Assembly (NCBI GenBank): GCA_003254905.1 | Contig: QANU01083380.1 | Coordinates: 1-64,000 of the forward strand | Source of the DNA: Nissolia schottii | Taxonomy: Eukaryota > Streptophyta > Magnoliopsida > Fabales > Fabaceae | Length of the DNA stretch: 64,000 bases | Direction: 5' to 3' | Shown: positions 49,945 to 61,600 of the stretch, piece after piece | How the letters are laid out: each line of letters begins with the position of its first letter | How positions within the stretch are numbered: position 1 is the first letter of the stretch | Program-made: the position numbers and the translations under genes | The notes under the pieces: model-generated | What the model was told of the DNA's origin: nothing | Databases searched by the model: none | The model's input: the letters and a program-made list of their open reading frames with translations, nothing else

Positions 49945-51690
49945 GACCGACAAAGGAAAAAGGCATGTGTCTGACTACTATCCCGCATCCACTAGGTGGG
50001 GTAGTAGGGGGAAGGGGAGGGGCAGGGGCTCAAGGACGTCGAGCACCCCGCTGACGTCCTCGAGCCCTCCTGTGGGGACGGTTTCATACCGACCCTGGAT
50101 TTAGGGAGGTTGTCAAAGACTACCAGGCCCAGGAGTCCGGTGATGCTCCCGCATTGAGCTTCTTGCCTCCGCCGAGCAGGATCCACCACCTCCTCCATCA
50201 ACATAGTAGCCACAGCCAAAGACTCCCACTGACACCCAGTCTAATGGATCCACCACGCACTGAGCACGAGTCACTATCCGACTCGACGAGAACAGTGGGT
50301 AAGTTTTATTAATTAATTTTGTTTTATCTTTTAGTTACTATTTATTTAATTTTGTAACATTACTAATATTGTTAATTATGCCTTTATAGGTGGATTCCCC
50401 ATGAGGTTGAACGTCACGCCGTGATGGAAACTCTAAAGTAATGCTACAACAGAGTCATCTGTAAGTGGCAGGAAGTTTGGAAGGTCATTAAATTACTATT
50501 AGTAATTTTTTAAAATAATAAATTAGTCTTAAAATAAATTATTTATTTAATTAATTAATAATATTTTACTATTTATATTTTCAGGATAATTTTCAATATG
50601 ATTCTTCTGAAGAAGCCGGCATGAAGAAGGCATTCAACTATACGGATCGGTAGGCGTCTCTAGTAGTTGTTGGGGGACATTATGTCGGACAAGGAAAAAG
50701 ACTGAGACTGCAGGTGACCCCTGAGCAGCTTGTCGAGCTAAATGCTTACTGGGTCTCAGACGAGTTTAGGACAATGTCTGAGAAATCTAAGAGTGCCCAG
50801 ACGTAGGATCGAGGGGGCAATGTGCTCATTGGAGGGCCCGCGAGCTTGCCCTCCATGCGCCTCAGGATGGTAATTACGTTTGCCTTTATTTTTTTTTACA
50901 ATTATTAGTTGTTGTAATTTAATTTTTTTATTTAAATATGAACTATTTAATTTATATAAATTTAAACAATTAAAATATATAGCGTCGACAAATAGGTTGG
51001 GAGTCGACTGAGGCGGAGTTGTTCCGCAAGACTCACATGACGAAGGCAAACAAATCTAGATGGGTCAATGCGTGCTCCGAACAAATCGTCATAAGTATTT
51101 TGTATATTCAGTATATAACTTACATTTTTTTCCTTACTATTTTAATTTCTTATATTAATAATTTTTTTGCAGGTTGCTTTTGATAAGGCACTATAGGCTG
51201 CTCAGACTCAGCAGGCCGAGAGTGCGCCCCCGGTATTGAGCCTACCCTCGTGGATGAAAACATAGTTTGATTGGATGTGGTCGACGATATGAACCACAAC
51301 CACATCTATGATTGTGGGATGTGGCTCTCAGTTACATTTAGGGGCCCTCGACTGGCTATTGGGTCTACCGGGTCGTCACCAATGCCAGATACTGACGAGC
51401 TCCGCGAGCGACTGTTCAAAATAAATCAGGAGTTGCAGATACAAGCGTTGAGGTTAGAGGTGGCGCATCAAGAGTTGAGAAAACAAAAGGCGAAGAAGAA
51501 AAAAAACAAGGAAAAACTCAACGACAAGCTCAGGGGATTGTGAGCCTACTTTGGCAGATCTGCTCGAGGGTAGAACAGTAGGGACGATGACAAGCCTCCT
51601 AAGTTGTTGATGTCCGAGTCCTCTGGCAAACATGCCGATGCTGATGTGAATGCCTCCTCCTCGAACGATGCTGTCGATTTAGGAGATTAA
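49945..51690 (+). pseudogene. Decayed plant En/Spm accessory transposase (Ptta/TNP1-like) inside the CACTA element
   Basis: Exon-like blocks are separated by short AT-rich introns with TTTTGCAG-type acceptors: about 49945-50300, 50584-50880, 50982-51090 and 51173-51690. They read MTDKGKRHVSDYYPASTRWG, QYDSSEEAGMKKAFNYTDR, WESTEAELFRKTHMTKANKS with RWVNA, and HNHIYDCGMWLSVTFRGPRL followed by PMPDTDELRERLFK and a Lys-rich coiled coil. This order is that of the plant transposase family often labelled Ptta/En/Spm or TNP1. Stops and frame changes interrupt it (for example after the first block and at the start of the last). It probably bound the subterminal repeats. A second, catalytic gene is missing. 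Confidence 0.6.
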
Positions 51691-52949
51691 CTTTTTTAGT
51701 TGTTTCTCCTTTGGATTTTTTCCTTTGAAGTTGTGAACTTTGTTTTTAATTTTAATTTCATTGTTAAAGCATTAATTTTAATGAATTTGGTGTACATTTT
51801 TCTTATTTTAATATGGTGTGCATTGTTCTCATTTTAATTTGGTACGTATACATCGAATTTTGTTGTTACTTGAAAGTTTTTGAAATAAAAATAAGTAATC
51901 AATTAATAAAAGAAACAATTAGGCTTATCCATTATTTACTACTAAATGATTAAATAAAATAATATTTATGCCTTAATAAATTAATTAGTGGACTTACTAA
52001 ATAATAAATAGTATATGATACAGTTGAGAACTAGGGTTTCAAGCACTACAAGCTGCTTAGCGACATGCCTAGTGATTTGCTAATACCTTTATTTTATTTG
52101 TCATTTTTTTATGGTTTACATAATTGAAGTTTATTAATTAATAAGTAAATAATAATTACAATTAATAATTTAATAATTTAATAAATAGGCTTAACAATTA
52201 ATATAGGCTTAATTTTTTGATGCTTAATAAATAATAATGAATAAATAATAAATATTAATTAGTAAATTATTAGGTTCTTATGTATTACTGTGCCAGCAAT
52301 GACTGATGGTACTATTATGGTTTAGGGTTCATGTCAAAGCCCTAACCCTAAACTTTAGGGGTATCACCGTCGGCTTTAAGCCGATGGTAACTGCAAATGA
52401 AATTACCGTCAATTATGTCTGACGATAATAAAATTGAATCCTTATCAAAATTCTAGTGCCTATTTTTGTTATCGTTGATACAATCTGACGGTAACTACCC
52501 TAAACCCTAAATGTTATAGGGTATTACTGTCGGAATAGTTTGGTGGTATGAGCAAACGAAATTACTATCGGTTGTGTTTGACGGTAATAAAAGTGAATCT
52601 TTCCCAAAATTGTCGTGCCTATTTTTTTTTGTATCGTTGTATTTGTTTAAAAAATCCGATGGTAATCCATTAAATTAAACGATGCATTTCGATTAAGGGA
52701 TTATAGCCATACTGTTTCTAGTTACCATCGGATACATCTGACGGTAATGTTATGAAGATTAACTTAGTCAAATTTCACTCAGCCACCACCACCATCTCTA
52801 CCTATTTTTATTTGTCTTCTCCTCTCTTCTCCTTCTTCCTCCACCACCACCACCACATCCCAACCATCACACAGCCAACATCACTACATTGCCTCCCCAC
52901 CACCTCCCACAACTCTTCTACCATCTCAACAAAACCCCTTACACTTATA

Positions 52950-54130
52950 TGTTACCAAGTGGCTTCAAATACACAAGAGGGGGTGAACTGGGTATGCAAA
53001 CTTCTTCACAAATCTTTTATCAATTAAATATTGGAAAGAATATATGCTAGAATTTCTTAACAAATGCATTAAATCCAACAATAAAGCAAGCTATCAATAT
53101 CACTCAAGCAATATGGAAATAAAGAGTTGAGGGATACAGAGATTGCAAACTCAGTTTATCCTGGTTCAATCACCCTTGTGATTTACGTCCAGTCCTTAAG
53201 CGATTTGTTCAAGTTTTTCTCAACTATCTTCAAGCTTATAAATTAGGTTCTTAACAAACCTTTACAACCAAGAGCACTCTTTACACCTTATGCTTGAGCC
53301 TCAAGTAATTCATCTTAGGGTACCACAACCTAATCAACTAGAAGGATACCTCACCCTCTTTACAAGTGTATAGAATTTTTGTGTAAAATCAAAAACTCTC
53401 TCAAGAGTGGATAATACAAATTGAAGCTCTATAGGTGTATGAGTGATATCTCTCTTTTTGTTCTTTAAGAAGGCTCAAATAAAAGCTTTTATGATAGATA
53501 GGAAATGGAAGTTTATGTGTAAATGTTTTGCCTTGAATCACTGATTTAGGTGAGTATTTATTGAGGTCTAAGTGATTCTAGCCGTTTCACATTTAATCTC
53601 TGAATTCTGGTTATGCAGAACTAGTCNTCATGATTAGAAAATTAATTAATCATGATTATTCCCCTAAGAGAAAATCGGGATGTTACAATTCGAATGACTT
53701 ATGCAATCTAGTTGTTATATGACTCTTGTATCAGAGTCATTCAAATGACTTACAAGGGTCATTCGAATGACTTAAGTTTTGCATAAGTCACAGAGAGCTT
53801 AAAAACTTTGGCAACCTTTTAAGAATGAGTCATTTGATTGACTTGTTCATAAGTCATTCGAATAAATTCTGGAAAATAGTCATTCGAATGACGTCCATTG
53901 GTCATTTGAATGAACTATGTTAATCTTAGCCAGACTCATTCTTTTTCTTATCCTCTTGATTCTAATTATTGATCTTAACCGTTTTTATCTCCTAGAATTA
54001 AAGGATTACCTTAAGAGCCTTTAGAGAGAATTTAGAGAGATACCACACACTTAACCTTTAACATCAAATTTCCTAAGTCCTAAATATACATCTTCATTGA
54101 ATTTTTGACTTGGAAACTTGCACCTTTTGT
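52950..54130. mobile_element. Probable LTR-type retroelement fossil nested in the CACTA element
   Basis: The sequence lacks the CACTA subterminal motif. It starts near a CACAAGAGGGGGTGAACTGG phrase and runs through CAGTTTATCCTGGTTCAATC and ACGTCCAGTCCTTAAGC, all familiar from plant LTR families. Near 53690-53930 it carries repeated palindromic TCATTCGAATGACTT units. It looks like a solo terminal repeat, old and without coding capacity. Ends are approximate, and one unknown base lies within it. Confidence 0.4.
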
Positions 54131-54487
54131 CACATCAAAACTTACAGCACATAGGCATTCACATTTATGTATAAATATGATTAAATTTTCGTCGGAATTA
54201 ATCAACGATAAATAGAATAAAATATTAATATTATTATCGTTGGTTTGATTTGACAGCAACCGGTTCAGTACAAACCATTCTTGGACTGCCATTTGCGTCA
54301 GTTGACATCAATGGTAATTACCGTCAGCTATGTCGATCCGACGGTAATAAGTTACCATCAAGACTTATATCATTAGTCCGCTTTTCGACTTTAAATCTGA
54401 CGGAAAGCCAAAATTCTGACGGTAATTATAAAAAAAAAAACTTCGATGATAAATCTGACGATAACTAGTATATTTCTTACAGTGCAA

Positions 54488-56263
54488 TCGGATGAACATC
54501 ATTTTTAGTCACTAATCAAATTCCCAATGATTGTATGTATATGATAAGTTGATAACAAAGCCAGAACATTTTTATACTATGGAGATGCCACCATTCCTGA
54601 TGGGTTTGCAGTAGGGATTAATGTCCAATGGGGGAAGGAAGGGGTTGTGCTTATCAAGAGAAGGATGGAGGAGAGGGTGAGGTAATTTTAGTCAATTTAA
54701 TACTATCAAATAATCAAATCTAAAATTTTTACAATTATGCCATTAATAACCAAGTACCATGCACATATTGTTTTTTTTTTTCTTTTTTCTAAAGACTCCT
54801 CCTCGGTTGGATACCTAAATTTTGAGAAATATTAAAATCTTCTAAATATTTTATCTATTTATTCTCTTAACAATTTTTATGAATGATATATGGTGATATA
54901 ACTCTCTTTCTTCCTATTTTATCTCTTAAAATTATCAAATGTCTTGATAAAATTATTAATTAGGTGAATAATTAGGTTAAATAGTTAACTAACATTAGTC
55001 TTAAACTTTAAGAGGAGAGGTAGGTTTCATTAAACCTTTGAAAACAATTTTGTAAATGAACTTCAAGATATAAATCACCCTAGTTATTATAATTTTTTTA
55101 AGCATGAAATGATATTTTGATAATTTTTTGAAATAACTTTATAATAATTCCATTCACAAAGATATAAGATCTATTATCTACTATAAAACACATTTGTGAG
55201 TGCAATAAATAAAAGTCACGAAAAATTATTATCATAACATAACTATTTTTGAGATGCTCACATAGGTCTCTGGACTTTTCTACATTGTCCATATAAGTCC
55301 CTAAACAAAAATGTAAAAATCTTATAGGTTTTTAGACTTTTTCACTGTTTCTCCTGTTCATTACTCCGCTTGTTTGTGATGTAACGATAGTACATTTAGC
55401 CGTTAACTCACTCTCCCTTCCTCACTTTCTCTTCCTCTATGGCAACTGCAACTTATTATTATCTTCTATTGGCATCTTATTCCCTATACATCGGTGGTTT
55501 TAACAATTATCCCTGTACACCGAAGCAAGCACCTCCCACAATAGTTTACTTTTACAATTTAAAAATTGGATACCCAAAATTGACTATTTTTCGTCATTCC
55601 CACTTAAGCTTTATTGGTTTATTTTTCAGATCGTTTTTCCACTCTAGATTAGAAGTTTCCTTCTTACTACCTTTAAATTGTTGAAAACGCGCATTTTGGC
55701 ACGACAATTTTTTACTAGGAAATGAATCAAGAATGATACTCAACTTTTCTATTCTTTGTCACCCCGAACGTGATTTCCGCCTGAGTTATGATTATTCTTT
55801 ATATTATGCATTTATAGTTATTAAATCTAGTCTGACATGGTCGAGTTGACCTAGAATCTGATGGGATCGAACCGGTTCTCCAATCGGATCGGATATACAA
55901 TCAACCCGGTGTGAACAGATCAAACTCATTAGGTTTGAATGACTCAACAGGTTAAAGAGACATGTCAAATTTAATTTACACAAGTTAAAAAAAATTCACC
56001 ATATATAAGGTTTGAATCTATTACAAAGTTTGGATACTTTGATCCTTATCATTAGGATAACAAACCATTTTAATTAATTGATAATCTATATTATACACTT
56101 AAATATGTTAAGATGTTAAGTTGCTATTTATTTTAATTTTAATATATTTATTTAATTATATCCAATTTAATAAGCGATCCAAAAACCATTAGTTAAACAA
56201 GTAACCTAATGACGTGAAGGAGTGATCGGATTAAGGCCGGGGCAGATTTAATAACTATGGATG
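54488..56263. other. AT-rich spacer after the CACTA element
   Basis: No supported gene. A low-identity inverted phrase set near 55010-55340 (for example CTTTGAAAACAATTTTGTAA and AAGTCCCTAAACAAAAATGT) hints at a decayed MITE. A stretch near 55835-55950 is rich in GGTTC/GAACCGG phrases, like the repeat at 20.2 kb. Confidence 0.4.
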
Positions 56264-56378
56264 CATCATGACCCCAACACATGGATCCTTCAAAAGATGT
56301 GAAGCACATGCCTGCAATAAAAGAATTTGAAGGAGGATAGGAATAAACTATGCAAATGTAAGTGCTTTCTGCGGGCTG
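56264..56378 (-). pseudogene. Relic resembling the intron 3-exon 4 junction of the NF-YA gene
   Basis: Read on the minus strand, ATTCCTATCCTCCTTCAAAT, TCTTTTATTGCAGGCATGTG and GGATCCATGTGTTGGGGTCA align with the NF-YA gene around 33482-33560 (ATTCCTATCTTTCTTCAAAT, TCTTTTAATGCAGGCATGTG, GGATCCATATTTTGTGGGCA) at roughly 80% identity over at least 75 bp. The match spans the intron's polypyrimidine tract and AG as well as the exon, so this is a genomic, not a reverse-transcribed, copy. Similarity ends soon after on both sides. It encodes nothing on its own. Confidence 0.5.
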
Positions 56379-56771
56379 TCCCTCAATAATCGTTGATACA
56401 ACTTCAAAAATATATATAACCACAGCCACTTGATTGACTCTTTTTCCACATTCCCACTTGAAAGTACATGTTTCCTTCTCGCGTGCCTTAAAAATATCGA
56501 AAAAAATGCATCGAGGACGTTTCTACATTCATAATTGTCATCCGTGATTTCCGGTCACTTGTGTTTGCTTGTGTTTGCTTCTGCGTCTATAAAAGGGAAA
56601 ATGATGCATGGTTGGGTTTTTCTTTTGTAACGTTACATGTACACTATTTTATGTGCCACTTTATATCTATTACATATTGAATATGTTTGGGTTCATTATC
56701 AATTCCCAATCTCGGATTCTCACTCCACACTTAAACGTGCGTGTACACACCATTCGTGCTTCTCGATTTTC

Positions 56772-57475
56772 ATTTGTGTGCACAAATTTTAATAATGTAG
56801 TTGCACAAATATTAACAATACTGATGCACAAATATTAACAGCATTAAAAACACATATTATATTGTGAATAATTTCAGTGCACAAACTTAAACAACATAGG
56901 TGCATAAACATTAACAACATGAGGTGCACAAACATTAACAATATGAAAAATACATTTATATTGAAACAATTTTAGTGCACCATCTTTAACAATGTAGGTG
57001 CACAAACATTAACAACATGGATGCAAAAACATTAATAACATGAAAACACATTATCTTATGAACAATTTCAGTGCACAAGCATTAACAATACAGGTGCACA
57101 AACATTAACATGAAAAATACATTATGCTATCAATAATTTCAGTGCACAAAATTTAATAATGTATGTTCAAAAACATTAACAACATGAAAACACATTATAC
57201 AGTGAACAATTTAAGCGCACAAACTTTAACAATATAAGTGCACAAATATTAACAATATGAAAAACACATATTATACTGCACAAATATTAACAATATGAAA
57301 AACACATATTATACTATGAACAATTTTAGTGCACAAACATTAACAACATAGGTGCACAAATACTAATAACACAGGTGCACAAACATTAACATGAAAAACA
57401 CATTATGTTGTGAATACTTTCAATGCACAAATTTTAACAATGTAGGTGCACAAACATTAACAATATGAAAACACA
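56772..57475. repeat. Degenerate tandem array of GTGCACAAACATTAACAA units with higher-order arrangement
   Basis: I count about 21 units of the form TGCACAAA(C/T)(A/T)TTAACAA. They alternate in type: one kind begins AGTGCACAAACTTTAACAAT and is followed by GTAGG; the next is TGCACAAACATTAACAACATG and is followed by an AAAACACATTATACTGTGAA-type spacer. This makes a higher-order period near 90-110 bp. It lies about 1.2 kb upstream of NLR-3. Confidence 0.8.
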
Positions 57476-58540
57476 TTAAAAAATAGTCAACCTTTTTATC
57501 ATCTTAAACATCTGTAACAAGCAATAGTCCAATAGAATAGCTTAAACATTTGTAATAAGTAAACCGTCATTGTAAAAGGTAGACCTCATCCATTCCAAAA
57601 AAAACAAACATTTTATCATCGTAATTTTATTTTAATCAAATTTAATTTCAGGTGATAAAAGGAAGATGAAGAGGATGACGAGTGTGGATAAAAAGAAAGA
57701 ATACAAAAAAAAAAATAGATTCAGGTGATAGGAGAAGGATGAGAGGAGGAGGAGGATGATGATGAAAAATAATGTCAGAAAACAAGCTCAGGGTTGGACG
57801 CGCTTTACGGTTGTTTCTAAATTTGAAAAGTATACAAAATACGTATTTAAGTCATTAATTGCATATATTTGGTGGTGGATGTATGAGATGGCATACAAAT
57901 GGTATACATGGATCATTTTTTTTTTCTTTTAAATGTTAATACCTATTTTGTTACATTGATATTTATGTCTATTATATATATATTTTTTATTATATTGACA
58001 CCTTCATATTTTAAAATAGAGTAGAGAGATTGAGAGTAAGAGAAAGTGTATGATTTATGGGAGAGAGAATGTTAAAAATGATTAAATATTTTATTTTGTT
58101 TTGTAGTTTTTACTAAATGTTAGTGTATGGTGTTTTAGGGTGTTTAATATTTTTGGTATATCTTTATATCATGCGGTTGTATCTAATGCCTCTGTAGTGA
58201 AGGTGCTTCTTAAACAAAAACTAAATAATAAATGGTTGATAGATGCATTTGGTTGTTGAGAGTTGTATTTTTTTGTATTTTCTTTTTGCCGAGGACGGGA
58301 GACACAACATTTTAAAATAATGTGTTTTTTTTAATTTAAATTAATGCAATAAATGTATTTTAAGTTATTTGAAATGTATTTTTTACTTTGTCTTTATTAA
58401 ATTAAACATAGATACAATTAAAGAAGTGTATCTTATACACTATGACCAAATATAATTAACCTTATCATTTTTTATATTTATATTATGGTATATTTGTGTT
58501 AAGGTCCAAAAGGGTTCTCTGCTAGCGAACACCAATTTCT
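57476..58540. other. Spacer upstream of NLR-3
   Basis: AT-rich, no gene recognised. The proximal part is the presumed NLR-3 promoter. Confidence 0.4.
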
Positions 58541-58544
58541 CGTG

Positions 58545-58554
58545 TATATAAAAA
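58545..58554 (+). promoter_or_regulatory. TATA box of NLR-3
   Basis: TATATAAAAA lies about 95 bp before the ATG at 58646, a fitting distance for a plant TATA box with a leader of about 65 nt. Confidence 0.55.
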
Positions 58555-58645
58555 CGATGCATGGTGAAGAATCCCGGCTACAACTCCTCATCTGCTATTT
58601 CAGAATTAATTAACTTTTCGTGTGTGTACGTTGAGAGAGAGAGAG

Positions 58646-61600
58646 ATGTCGCTAACTGATGTGGTGAGGATCATTGGGAGCCTGGCCTCATTAGGCAAGG
58701 TCCTCAAGGACGAATACACGCTGCTCAGCGGCTTGAGCGACAAAGTCGAAGAGGCGAGGAAAGAGCTGGAGCTGATCCAAGCATACCTCAAGGACGCGGA
58801 CGCCAAGGCGGCAGACACCGCCAGCGGCGGTCACGCGGTGAAAGAGTGGGTGAAGCAGGTGAGAGAGACCGCTTTTAGCTTGGACGATGCCGTCGGTTTC
58901 TTCTTGAGAAAACTGGCGAGGGTTCGAGCGGAGCACAAAGCTGCTGTCGCCCACCCAATTATGGTAATGCACAAGCATCTGTTCTCATCTGAGATTGATG
59001 AAATCATAAAAACAATACGGAGGCTCAACGAGCAGAGACAAAATCTTGACCTCAGTCCATCTGATGGTGAACAACGCCACCTTGACCATCGACGCGGTTC
59101 ACTCTCTCTTAAGGATGAGGAACTTGTTGGCGTTAACGACACCAAGGAGCTACTCCACCATTGGCTGCTCGAAGGAGAACCCACCCGCACCGTCATCAAC
59201 CTCTTTGGCGAAGGCGGACTCGGTAATTATATATGTTCTTTACTTTTATGTGCAAATCATTTATATATATAGCGCTGCAACAATATTTTACTTTCAAGTC
59301 TTGCTAGATAGATAGATAGATATAAGAAAAGTATAGTCGAACAAATATTAATGTCTTGTCTTAGCTTTAATTATTAGGAGAAAGAAAATGAAAAAATAAA
59401 AATAAAAAGCATCAGAAAGCTATGAAATAATTAAATCTGTAGTGAAGTTTGTGTTGATTTTGCTCTGTGTCTGAATAATATATAGATAAAGTTTTACATA
59501 ACTCTAGTATATTATATTAACAAAAAGACTACATGTCCACCCAATTTCATACACTCATACATACACCATTAATAAAAAAATTTCAGTAACCACGTCACGT
59601 AGTAAAAGAAAAGAGAATTAAAATAAAATAGATTTCAAGAATTAATAAAGTAGAAATTAAGTTAGTTGCAATCAATGGTTAATTTTTAATTAGGGTAATA
59701 AATTGAGTAGTTAAAAAATACAAGTGATAAATCGATAATTAACTGATGGAGTGTTACGGTTAATACTTAAGTCACTTTATTTTATTAAAGAAATGTTAAC
59801 AAAAAATGTGATTCCTCAAAATAAATTTCCCTTATGATTAGTATTGGTTCTTATATATTTTCCGGTGTATTGATATAAAAATTGCATACAATATACATAA
59901 CAATATTACTTTTTAAACATATAAAATATGTGTACATTTTGTAATTTGTCTTACAACATATCATAAGACTAACTTTAAAATGAAATAGGTGACAAAATGT
60001 AAATACGTCTTTACATGTTTAAAGAACATTTTTCTAGTACTTTAAACTACTTTTTCTTTTCCCTCAATATTTCAATGAAGGCAAAACAAGCATTGCGTGG
60101 AATGTATACAAAAAACACAAGGACGTCGAAAAATCGTTCGAGTGCTATGCTTGGATCAGTGTGCCTCGTTCCTTGAAGGAGGGAGATCTGTTGAAGACCG
60201 TTCTAGAAAAGTTGTACGAGAATGAAGGCAACGCATATGTTGCCAAGGAGAAGAGTGACATAGATGGTTTGAGACAAGAACTACGTGAATACCTGGATGG
60301 AAGGAGCTATATGGTCGTTTTTGATAATGTACAGATGAGAGATTTTTGGGGAGCTGTGCAATTTGCATTACCCGATAATAGAGATAAGGGAAAGAGGAGC
60401 AGGATCATGATCACTTCAAGGGATAAGGGGGTGGGCGAATTTTGTCGAGGTTATGCTCCTACTCACATCTGGGAGGTGAAGCTTTTGCGTTCAGATGATG
60501 CCTTGAAACTTTTCCATAGGAGGACATTTCAATGTGATCCCCAAGATTGCCCCGTAGAGTTCAAAGAATTGTCTCAGGGCTTTGTTGAGAGGTGCGAGGG
60601 AGTGCCGCTTGCCATCGTGGCGCTTTCTTGTCTCCTTATAAGCCAAGGGAAAAGGGTATCTACATGGGAAAATACATACAGCAGCCTCCGTTCCAAGTTC
60701 AAAAGTAATCCCCATCTGAAAAGTTACGAGATCGTGCTATCAGAAAGCTACCACGATCTTCCTTACCATCTCAAGCCATGCCTCTTGTACTTTGGCCTCT
60801 TTCCCGAGTCCCACGTCGTCTCGTGTGTAAAACTCGTTCGTTTGTGGGTGGCAGAGGGCTTTGTAAATATTGAGAGTGATCAGGACCAAACACTTGAGGA
60901 AGCCGCGCAGGACTACTTGACTGAGCTCATCCATCGAAGTTTGGTCAAGGTTTCTTACGCGGATGCCGATGGCACAGTAAGGAGCTGCAGGGTCCATGAC
61001 TTGATGCACATCTTCATCATGAAAAAGTGTGAGGAGTCCTCCTTTGGCCAAGCGGTGGTGAAAGGTCCAGAAGCATTTCGATTTCATAAATGGACCAGGC
61101 GATTATCAATCCAGGATGATGACTTCCCTAAAACGGATAAAAATTACAGTCGAGTGCGATCATGCGTTGTTTGTGATGTTGAACAACTCCCGGAGTCCAC
61201 CTTGAACTTGTTTTTGTCCTGTTTCAAGCTGTTGGTGGCATTAGACTTGGAGGGTGCATCCCTGGACCATCTTCCTGACGCCGTGGCAAAACTAATCAAT
61301 TTGAAGTATTTGAGTGTAAGGAAAACAAAGATAGTGAGTATTCCCAAGTTCATCGGCAAGCTTCAACTACTTGAGACTCTAAACCTGAGAGACACCGGGG
61401 TGCGTGAGTTGCCAGTAGAAATTAACAAGCTTGTTAAGCTGCGGCATCTTCTATCTGATTCCCATTACTCCATTGAACAATTTGGTAACCTGAATGAAGG
61501 CGTGAAGCTGAAGGAGGGAATAGGGGGTTTAACGGCTTTGCAAAGTCTAGTGGCCCTTGATGCAACTAATAGTGGGGACTGTGTCATCAGAGAAATGGAG

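Larger units (their letters stand above)
48168..54484. mobile_element. CACTA (En/Spm) DNA transposon, 6.3 kb, decayed, with nested insertion
   Basis: The left end starts CACTACCAGAAACATG and the right end read inward is CACTGTAAGAAATATAC. Both are flanked by the same 3-bp target duplication CAA (48165-48167 and 54485-54487), as CACTA elements make. Subterminal regions (about 48180-49250 and 52300-52750, resuming about 54180-54475) carry many inverted copies of a GTTACCGTCGGAT/CCGACGGTAA motif, the likely accessory transposase binding sites. The middle (49945-51690) is a decayed accessory gene. No catalytic transposase region is recognised, so it is non-autonomous. A probable LTR-type fossil sits inside at 52950-54130. 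Confidence 0.9.

Noticed and set aside
54250-54468. 72-residue frame near the CACTA right end
   Set aside because: Made by repeated CCGTCAG/GACGGTAA subterminal motifs.
55439-55684. 81-residue frame starting MATATYYYLL
   Set aside because: No family features, AT-rich spacer, no splice context or upstream signals.
56772-57475. CRISPR-like array of short units
   Set aside because: Plant nuclear context, degenerate units with no unique equal-length spacers; it is a tandem repeat.
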